6,991 nucleotides of DNA from a bacterium (GTDB lineage: Bacteria; UBA9089; JAHJRX01), in NCBI GenBank assembly GCA_030017825.1, contig JASEGW010000078.1, positions 1 to 6,991 of the forward strand. The letters are read 5' to 3'. Position numbers and translations under genes: made by a program. Each line of letters opens with the position of its first letter. The stretch's first letter is position 1. Below the pieces are notes generated by a model. The model was not told the origin of the DNA. It saw only the letters and a list, made by a program, of their open reading frames with translations, and made no database searches. Positions 1 to 4,808 of the stretch are shown here, one piece after another.

Positions 1-206
1 GCAAGAATAAAAAGAGATATATTATTGCTATTTACCTAATTTTTATTTACAAATTTTGCAATAAAATCACACAATAACACAACGCAACAAAGCTGCAATC
101 AAATAATTTTAAACTACGAAGATCGTGTTGAGCATGAAAAACTAAAATAAACTTTTTTTTAGCGCTCTTTGTAACTTTGTGTTACTTTAATATTTTTCGT
201 TTTTTA
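1..206. other. AT-rich leader region with no convincing gene
   Basis: This stretch precedes the first promoter and holds no gene I can support. Plus-strand frame 3 stays open from the window edge to a TAA at 75-77, but the residues (mostly Lys, Ile, Tyr, Phe, Asn) look like translated AT-rich noise, so a tail of an upstream gene is only a remote possibility. At 167-188 there is a loose CTTTGT-type repeat (CTTTGTAA, CTTTGTGTTA, CTTTAA). A T8 run lies at 153-160, but no clear GC-rich stem precedes it, so I do not call a terminator. Confidence 0.5.
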
Positions 207-234
207 TTGACATAAAACCAATCTTTGGTAAAAT
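207..234 (+). promoter_or_regulatory. sigma70-type promoter of the epimerase-like gene
   Basis: A perfect -35 box TTGACA (207-212) is followed after 16 bases by TAAAAT (229-234), one mismatch from the TATAAT consensus. The expected transcription start is near 241, which gives a leader of about 25 bases ending in AGAGG (257-261), four bases before the ATG at 266. This is the best promoter match I found in the window and suggests that the left gene block starts here. Confidence 0.7.
217..229. promoter_or_regulatory. Small palindrome in the promoter spacer, possible operator
   Basis: ACCAA-TCT-TTGGT is a perfect 5-bp inverted repeat placed between the -35 and -10 boxes, with its last base overlapping the -10 box. 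A repressor bound there would block RNA polymerase. The half-site ACCAAT/ATTGGT also forms the palindrome upstream of the aldolase gene (2261-2279). The repeat is short and the half-site is not rare in DNA of this composition, so the operator role is inference. Confidence 0.3.
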
Positions 235-265
235 AAAAAAATCATACTTATTTATTAGAGGAAAA

Positions 266-904
266 ATGATCAAGATTGCTCCAGCTATATTTTCAGGAAA
301 TCTATCATATTTATCTAAAGAAATAGAAAAGATTTCTAACGCCGACTTGATTCATTTTGATGTTATGGATGGACATTTTACTCCTGAAATAACCTGCGGC
401 AAGAACACTATTGCCTCCTTGCGAAATAAAACAGAACTATTATTTGATGTTCATCTTCTTATAGACAATCCTCTAAAACATATCAAAGAATTCATCACTA
501 GTAGTGATATTATTACTATCCATGCTGAAACTACAAACAATTTATCTCAAGCTTTAAGCCTTATTAAAGAGTCTGGTATTAAAGCAGGTGTAGCTTTAAA
601 TCCCTCTACCCCTATTTCCAAGATAATATCTCACTTAGAAGAAATTGACATGATAGTTATCATGACCACAGACCCTACAGTTAGCAATGAAAAATTCGAT
701 ACTACTACCCTATCAAAAATAGAAGAAATTAGAAATATAATTATCAAAGGTAATCTAACTTTAGACATTCAAGCAGATGGAAGAATAAATATCGAAAATG
801 GAAAATTAGCTGTAAAAGCAGGAGCTAATATATTAGTTGCAGGTTCTTTTGTATTAAAAAATAATAACCCTGCTCAAGCCATTGAAGAACTAAGAAATTT
901 ATAG
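266..904 (+). CDS. Ribulose-phosphate 3-epimerase family protein, divergent
   Basis: A 212-residue TIM-barrel protein of the Rpe/AlsE family, whose members epimerise C3 of ketose phosphates such as ribulose 5-phosphate in the cytoplasm. The metal and acid/base residues are visible: H30 and D32 in HFDVMDGHF, H63 in DVHL, and D171 in QADG, so metal-dependent proton transfer should be possible. Several substrate-side positions differ from ordinary Rpe. The usual N-terminal PSI is PAI, the flexible glycine-rich NPGFGG loop is replaced by DPTVSN (about 136-141), and DGG is DGR (171-173). AGS (192-194) is kept. Length is near the family norm. The ATG follows AGAGG at good spacing. The altered loops suggest a substrate other than ribulose 5-phosphate. 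With the dehydrogenase and aldolase downstream it probably acts on a sugar phosphate. The family is secure; the substrate is unknown. Confidence 0.85.
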   Translation: MIKIAPAIFSGNLSYLSKEIEKISNADLIHFDVMDGHFTPEITCGKNTIASLRNKTELLFDVHLLIDNPLKHIKEFITSSDIITIHAETTNNLSQALSLIKESGIKAGVALNPSTPISKIISHLEEIDMIVIMTTDPTVSNEKFDTTTLSKIEEIRNIIIKGNLTLDIQADGRINIENGKLAVKAGANILVAGSFVLKNNNPAQAIEELRNL

Positions 905-1062
905 TATTTAATTATCAGATTTTAACATTCAAACAAGACCAAGATAACTAAGACGATAACAAAAAGCATAACTTTTCATTTTACTACATCAAGTTATTTA
1001 TTATTTTAAAACTAACATCACAAATCTAATAGCTAATTTCTATAAAAAATTAAGAGGTAAAT

Positions 1063-2091
1063 ATGCGTGTAGCTATGTATTATAGTAACAATGATATCCG
1101 TTTGGAAAATATGGCCACTCCCCACTCATGTCCTGAAGAAATATTAGTAAAAGTAGAAGCTAGCGGTATTTGCGGTAGTGATGTTATGGAATGGTATCGT
1201 ATTCACAAAGTTCCTTTAGTTTTAGGTCACGAAATTGCTGGAACTATTGTCGAAATAGGAAATAAAGTAACTAAATATAATGTAGGAGATCGAGTTTCAG
1301 TTTCCCATCATGTTCCTTGCAATAATTGTCACTATTGCTTAAATAAGCATCACACAGTATGCGAAACTTTGCGTAGTACTAATTTTTATCCAGGAGGATT
1401 TTCTGAATATATTCAAATTCCAGCCATCAATGTAGATAGAGGAGTATATTTATTGCCCGACCAAGTGTCTTTCGATGAAGGAACTTTTATTGAACCTTTG
1501 GCTTGTGTTATCCGAGGACAACAAATAGCTAACATTAAACCTCATCATACTGTTTTAGTTATTGGTAGCGGCATCGCAGGGTTACTTCATATTCACTTGG
1601 CAAAAGCTATGGGAGTTAATAGAATCATAGCTACTGATATTTCTGATTATCGATTAGAAGCAGCCTTAAATTTAGGTGCTGACTTTGCTTTTTCAGCCCA
1701 AGAAAACATACCTAGCTATATACGTCAAGTTAATGATGGCTATTTAGCTGATATAATTCTTTTATGCACAGGAGCTGTTTCAGCTATTAATCAAGCTTTT
1801 CAATCTATAGAAAGAGGTGGAACTATTTTATTTTTTGCTCCTACAGCTAAAGATGTAACTATTCCTCTTTCCATAAACGATACTTTTTGGCGCACAGAAA
1901 TAACTCTTACTACCTCTTATGCTGGCAATCGCGCAGATCACATAGAAGCTCTGAATATGATCGCCTCTAAAAGAGTAAATGTAAGCAAGATGATAACTCA
2001 CAGACTACCTTTGTCAGACACTCAAAAAGGATTTCAATTAGTAATAGATGCTCAAGATTCTATTAAAGTGATTATTGAACCTCAAAAGTAG
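1063..2091 (+). CDS. Zinc-dependent medium-chain alcohol/polyol dehydrogenase
   Basis: A 342-residue MDR-superfamily enzyme of the threonine/sorbitol dehydrogenase type, oxidising a secondary alcohol or reducing a ketone with a nicotinamide cofactor in the cytoplasm. The catalytic zinc set is C37 (GICGSD), H56-E57 (GHE) and E144 (EPLAC). The structural zinc set C86, C89, C92 and C100 is complete. The Rossmann glycine motif GSGIAG is at 168-173, and D192 at the end of the second strand favours NAD over NADP. Length is typical. AAGAGGT (1052-1058) sits five bases from the ATG. The gap of 158 bases to the preceding gene is long for an operon, but no terminator is visible in it. Between a sugar-phosphate epimerase and an aldolase, a polyol, sugar or hydroxyketone substrate is likely. 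The family is certain; the substrate cannot be read from the sequence. Confidence 0.9.
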   Translation: MRVAMYYSNNDIRLENMATPHSCPEEILVKVEASGICGSDVMEWYRIHKVPLVLGHEIAGTIVEIGNKVTKYNVGDRVSVSHHVPCNNCHYCLNKHHTVCETLRSTNFYPGGFSEYIQIPAINVDRGVYLLPDQVSFDEGTFIEPLACVIRGQQIANIKPHHTVLVIGSGIAGLLHIHLAKAMGVNRIIATDISDYRLEAALNLGADFAFSAQENIPSYIRQVNDGYLADIILLCTGAVSAINQAFQSIERGGTILFFAPTAKDVTIPLSINDTFWRTEITLTTSYAGNRADHIEALNMIASKRVNVSKMITHRLPLSDTQKGFQLVIDAQDSIKVIIEPQK

Positions 2092-2110
2092 TTTAGCTTC
2101 AATAAATTGC

Positions 2111-2132
2111 TTAGCTAATTAGCTAATAGCTA
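2111..2132. repeat. TTAGCTAA tandem copies forming a 16-bp palindrome
   Basis: TTAGCTAA occurs twice back to back (2111-2118, 2119-2126), followed by a partial TAGCTA (2127-2132). Because each unit is self-complementary, 2111-2126 is a perfect palindrome. It begins 20 bases after the dehydrogenase stop codon. A related CTAATAGCTAATT lies upstream of the dehydrogenase at 1026-1038. There is no T-run, so it is not a typical terminator; it looks like one of the short degenerate repeats scattered through the gaps here. Confidence 0.6.
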
Positions 2133-2260
2133 CCATGTTTTAATTTTCAATATTTAAAAATCAAAAAACTGAAAACTAAATATCTATCAAATACCATTAT
2201 ATATAAAATTAGAAATCTTTTAAGCCTGTAATGTGCTATCTATGCTCTGCATGTTTGCTT

Positions 2261-2279
2261 GTAATTGGTAACCAATTAC
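2261..2279. promoter_or_regulatory. 19-bp perfect palindrome upstream of the aldolase gene
   Basis: GTAATTGGT and ACCAATTAC form a perfect 9-bp inverted repeat around a single central A, ending 37 bases before the aldolase ATG and 22 bases before its ribosome binding site. The position and symmetry fit a dimeric repressor site or a short 5'-leader hairpin. It shares the ATTGGT/ACCAAT half-site with the palindrome in the first promoter (217-229). An operator function is inferred; no regulator gene is in the window. Confidence 0.45.
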
Positions 2280-2299
2280 CATTTAACCAATCACCAATA
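2271..2299. repeat. Four degenerate ACCAAT heptamer-type tandem repeats
   Basis: The units ACCAATT (2271-2277), ACCATTTA (2278-2285), ACCAATC (2286-2292) and ACCAATA (2293-2299) run head to tail directly into the ribosome binding site of the aldolase gene. The first unit is also the right arm of the 19-bp palindrome. Degenerate heptamers like these resemble short tandem repeats known from other AT-rich bacterial genomes; they could equally be stacked protein-binding sites. Confidence 0.55.
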
Positions 2300-2316
2300 A
2301 AAAGGAGGAAAATATT

Positions 2317-3096
2317 ATGGATTGGGGAATGAAAAATCGTCTTTCTCAATTAATTAAAGAAGATGGCAAGTGTATGTTTATGCCTATAGATCATGGCTAT
2401 TTTCTGGGTCCTACAAGAAATTTAGAAAAGCCCGCAGAAACCATTAAACCTCTTTTGCCTTATTACGACGCTCTATTTGTAACTAGAGGCATCTTACGCT
2501 CCTGCATAGATCCTGAAAACACCAAGCCTATTATTCTTAGAGTATCTGGTGGCACTAGTATCTTAAAGGATTTATCTAACGAAGTAATAACCACTTCCAT
2601 CAAAGAAGCTATTCGTCTCAATGTTGCTGCCTTAGGGCTTTCCATTTTTGTTGGTAGCGAACATGAAAAAGAAACTTTATCAAATTTAGCCAATTTGGTT
2701 AATGAAGCAGAAGAATATGGCATTCCTGTTATGGCTGTTACTGCTGTAGGAAAAGAATTAGAAAAACGTGATGCTCGCTATCTTAGTTTATGTTGTCGCA
2801 TTGCTGCAGAATTAGGAGCTAAAGTAGTCAAAACTTACTGGTGTGAAAATTTTGAAAAAATTACTCAAGGATGTCCAGTGCCAGTTGTTATAGCTGGTGG
2901 ACCTAAGACAGAAACAAAATTTGAAGTATTCGAATTTGTTCACAACGGTATGCAAAGAGGAGCTATTGGAGTAAATTTAGGAAGAAATATTTGGCAAGAT
3001 GAACATCCCGTAGCCATGATTAAAGCTCTACGATCTATTATTCATGGAAACGCTACTCCTAAAGAAGCAGATGAAATATATCATAGTGAACAATAG
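2317..3096 (+). CDS. LsrF-like class I (Schiff-base) aldolase/thiolase
   Basis: A 259-residue TIM-barrel protein of the DhnA/LsrF group of class I aldolases. It matches my memory of E. coli LsrF in blocks across its length: DWGM..RLS (2-10), DHGYF.GPT (25-33), TRGILRS (56-62), GCPVP.VIAGG (185-195), and GRNI..DEHPVAM (222-234). LsrF cleaves 3-hydroxy-5-phosphonooxypentane-2,4-dione with CoA in autoinducer-2 breakdown. The Schiff-base lysine should be K172 in VVKTYW; the GG at 194-195 and GRN at 222-224 form the phosphate site. It lacks the roughly 30-residue N-terminal extension of E. coli LsrF. A strong AAGGAGG (2302-2308) sits eight bases from the ATG. No lsr transporter, kinase or regulator is visible, so its role here may differ. 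Alternatives are fructose-bisphosphate aldolase or an aminodideoxyheptulosonate synthase-type enzyme. A hairpin terminator follows. Confidence 0.85.
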   Translation: MDWGMKNRLSQLIKEDGKCMFMPIDHGYFLGPTRNLEKPAETIKPLLPYYDALFVTRGILRSCIDPENTKPIILRVSGGTSILKDLSNEVITTSIKEAIRLNVAALGLSIFVGSEHEKETLSNLANLVNEAEEYGIPVMAVTAVGKELEKRDARYLSLCCRIAAELGAKVVKTYWCENFEKITQGCPVPVVIAGGPKTETKFEVFEFVHNGMQRGAIGVNLGRNIWQDEHPVAMIKALRSIIHGNATPKEADEIYHSEQ

Positions 3097-3100
3097 TCTT

Positions 3101-3150
3101 AATTCTAAAATTCTAATTCTTGACTCCTCAGTTTTAAATTCTAAAATCTT
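3101..3150. repeat. AATTCTAA-type degenerate repeats after the aldolase gene
   Basis: AATTCTAAAA (3101-3110), an overlapping AATTCTAATTCT (3109-3120) and AAATTCTAAAATCTT (3136-3150) recur between the aldolase stop and its terminator. The middle part, TTGACTCCTCAG, does not match. I see no reading frame in it that belongs to a gene. It fits the pattern of short AT-rich repeats seen in other gaps of this window. Confidence 0.45.
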
Positions 3151-3207
3151 ATATCTTTTTGGTTTAATTGCAAGGTTTGGGTTAATCTGAATTTGGCGTA
3201 AAATATA

Positions 3208-3234
3208 AAAACCTTGAGCTAAGCTCAAGGTTTT
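3208..3234. terminator. Bidirectional Rho-independent terminator
   Basis: A perfect 12-bp stem (AAAACCTTGAGC / GCTCAAGGTTTT) with a three-base TAA loop. The A4 and T4 ends give a U-tract to transcripts on either strand. It lies between the aldolase gene on the plus strand and the HicB-like gene on the minus strand, which converge here, so it can end both. It is the clearest terminator in the window and separates the left and right gene blocks. Confidence 0.9.
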
Positions 3235-3267
3235 AGGTTTTACTATACATAAATTTTTTATATTATT

Positions 3268-3522
3268 TTAATTTAAATATATTTTATCATTTCCTTCTTT
3301 AGCTGAAAAAGAAGTTCTATGCGCTGCGTCTTTTGAAGCATCACATAATTCCTCTAAAGATATACCTAATTCTTCTGCTGATTCTACATAAAAATTTACA
3401 ATCTTCTTTAATCGAGAAACAGCTTCTTCAATACTCTTGCCACATCCATAAATATCTAACTTAGGACAAGAAGCTATGTAGGATTCATTTCCTTCTTTAA
3501 ATACTTCAACAACTAACTCCAC
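3268..3522 (-). CDS. HicB-like small protein, orphan
   Basis: An 84-residue protein with the HicB/UPF0150 fold pattern. Strands at about 2-8 and 13-18 (YIASCP) and 22-27 (LDIYGCG), then the GKSIEEAVSRLKKIV helix at 28-42, match the partial RNase H-like domain of HicB antitoxins. Classical HicB binds and neutralises the HicA mRNA interferase and often carries a C-terminal DNA-binding domain. Here the tail after about residue 60 is short and has no recognisable HTH or ribbon-helix-helix. No HicA, with its GSHH-type motif, is seen on either side. The start is GTG, supported by GAGGT (3529-3533 on the minus strand), six bases away. It may be a solitary HicB-like protein or the remnant of a toxin-antitoxin pair. 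It points against its neighbours and shares the terminator at 3208-3234. Confidence 0.75.
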   Translation of the reverse strand: MELVVEVFKEGNESYIASCPKLDIYGCGKSIEEAVSRLKKIVNFYVESAEELGISLEELCDASKDAAHRTSFSAKEGNDKIYLN

Positions 3523-3597
3523 AAAAATACCTCACTTTATTTTTCTTACTTTATATTTTTAGAGAAATATTTGCTTAACATTTATATCGTCATATGA

Positions 3598-3717
3598 TCA
3601 TCCCTTCTTTAAAAGTTTTTGTAAAAGATTCTTGAAAATATATTTAATATTGTGTATTATTCTAATTAAATCTAGTTCTTGTTTAAATTGATATTGTAGA
3701 GCTTTTAAGCTTACCAT
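3598..3717 (-). CDS. Possible 39-residue small protein, unknown
   Basis: On the minus strand an ATG at 3717 opens 39 codons ending in TGA at 3598. The product is basic and helix-prone, with a Lys/Leu/Ile-rich second half (KNLLQKLLKKG at the end), and its residue mix is less noise-like than other short frames in this gap. It lies upstream of the HicB-like gene, where a HicA partner would be expected. However, it has no HicA motif, no convincing ribosome binding site and no recognisable homology. It may be chance. Confidence 0.2.
   Translation of the reverse strand: MVSLKALQYQFKQELDLIRIIHNIKYIFKNLLQKLLKKG
3688..3717 (+). promoter_or_regulatory. Weak candidate promoter for the prenyltransferase block
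   Basis: TTGATA (3688-3693, five of six to the -35 consensus) is followed after 18 bases by TACCAT (3712-3717, four of six to the -10 consensus). It lies about 70 bases before the UbiA start, in the gap where a promoter is needed because the upstream gene is on the opposite strand. Such matches are common in AT-rich DNA. Confidence 0.2.
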
Positions 3718-3787
3718 TAAATACCAAGTAATTTATTCATCAAGTCTTTATAAATATTAAATATTTGCAGCAGCATAAACAAATATA

Positions 3788-4663
3788 ATGAAAAAATTAT
3801 TTCTTAAAATAAAAGCTTATCTTACCATGCTACGGCCAGAAATTGCTATAATGGATCTAACATTACCTGCTGTTTGTTCCGTTCTTGCAACTTACACCAC
3901 ATCTTCCTCCACTCCTCAATTGCTCCCTTTTCTCTTAGCTATAATTGGTTCTTATTGTGCCACAGTAGCTTCTTATGTTGCTAATGATGTTATAGATATA
4001 GACATAGATACAATTAACCTTCCAGATAGACCTCTGCCTTCAGGAAAAATTAGCCGTAAAGAAGCTGTTATTTATTCTCTTTTTCTCTATTTAATAAGTT
4101 TAGTAATATTTTACAGATTAAACTTCTATGCTTTTCTAACTTTAGTTATAGCTATAATTACTATAACACTATACAGTGGCTATTTAAAAAGAAAGACTCC
4201 TTTTAGTTTTATACCCGTAGGCATTGCTTATGGTCTGGTTCCTATTATGGTCTGGTTGGTTTTTGTTAAATTAACTATTTCAGCTATCCTATTTGGTCTT
4301 ATGATATGCATAACTGATTGGGGTTTTACTTTATCTGGAGTAAGCAGAGATGTGAAGGGAGATAGCCAAAAAGGAGCTCCTACCTTACCAGTTAGTTATG
4401 GAATAAAGATTACCTCAAAGTTTGTTTCTATCTGTTGGCTAATAGGAATAGCATTAAGCATAGTCATATACTACACAGCAAATTTAGGCTATATATATTT
4501 AATTACTTCTATACTCTCTGGCATTTGGCTACTATATAAATGTGTTAACTTTATAAAGTCTCCTCAACCAGAAGTAGGAGGAAATCTATTTTTGCAATCT
4601 GCAAAATATCGAAGTATCTTATTCTTAGCTTTAATTATTGACATTTGTATTAAATTAATCTAA
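3788..4663 (+). CDS. UbiA-family membrane prenyltransferase
   Basis: A 291-residue polytopic membrane protein, mostly hydrophobic helices (roughly eight or nine), of the UbiA superfamily. These enzymes transfer a polyprenyl chain from its diphosphate to an acceptor inside the membrane: aromatic acids, chlorophyllide, glycerol-1-phosphate lipids or phosphoribose. The first Asp motif NDVIDIDID (66-74), with N77 and the following RPLPSG (81-86), and the second motif RDVKGD (187-192) before TLPVSYG are both intact, so the Mg-diphosphate site should work. LRP at 15-17 marks the start of the first helix. No ribosome binding site precedes the ATG at 3788, so translation may be weak; Met14 is a less likely alternative. 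An inverted repeat spans the stop codon. The acceptor cannot be told from the sequence; the sugar-type enzymes upstream leave a quinone-type or polyol-lipid product open. Confidence 0.9.
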   Translation: MKKLFLKIKAYLTMLRPEIAIMDLTLPAVCSVLATYTTSSSTPQLLPFLLAIIGSYCATVASYVANDVIDIDIDTINLPDRPLPSGKISRKEAVIYSLFLYLISLVIFYRLNFYAFLTLVIAIITITLYSGYLKRKTPFSFIPVGIAYGLVPIMVWLVFVKLTISAILFGLMICITDWGFTLSGVSRDVKGDSQKGAPTLPVSYGIKITSKFVSICWLIGIALSIVIYYTANLGYIYLITSILSGIWLLYKCVNFIKSPQPEVGGNLFLQSAKYRSILFLALIIDICIKLI

Positions 4664-4670
4664 TACAAAT
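4643..4670. terminator. Hairpin across the UbiA stop codon, weak terminator candidate
   Basis: ATTTGTATTA (4643-4652) and TAATACAAAT (4661-4670) form a perfect 10-bp stem with an 8-base loop; the TAA stop is the start of the right arm. The stem is almost all A/T and only a broken T-run (CTCTTTT) follows, so efficient termination is doubtful. It might instead stabilise the 3' end of the UbiA message or weaken read-through into the radical SAM gene. Confidence 0.35.
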
Positions 4671-4808
4671 AAAACTCTTTTATAAACTATAAAATTTAAT
4701 CCTAATCTTCTAATTTCTTTGAAGCATTTATTTACAAGTTATTTATACTTAAATTTAAATCTAACTTATCTTAAATTAATTAAACAATAATTTGAAAGGA
4801 GAAATAAA

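Noticed and set aside
2463..2723. An 86-codon minus-strand frame inside the aldolase gene
   Set aside because: It lies wholly within a gene with clear family motifs and has no ribosome binding site or known domain; it is a shadow frame.
2317..3096. Autoinducer-2 degradation locus
   Set aside because: Only the LsrF-like enzyme is present; none of the other lsr components is in the window.
3028..3228. A 66-codon minus-strand frame across the aldolase end and the following gap
   Set aside because: It overlaps the aldolase 3' end and the terminator hairpin, has no recognisable motif, and its composition follows the AT-rich repeats.
3523..3787. A decayed HicA gene upstream of the HicB-like gene
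   Set aside because: I translated the minus strand here and saw no GSHH-type HicA motif in the stretch just upstream of the HicB-like start; only the short 39-codon frame remains.
4678..4694. TTTTATA-AAC-TATAAAA hairpin after the UbiA gene
   Set aside because: The stem is only A/T pairs and no T-run follows; it is too weak to call a terminator.
4731..4760. TTTACA-N18-TTAAAT as a promoter for the radical SAM gene
   Set aside because: The -10 part is poor, and matches of this quality are expected by chance in gaps with this A/T content; a separate promoter is possible but not supported.
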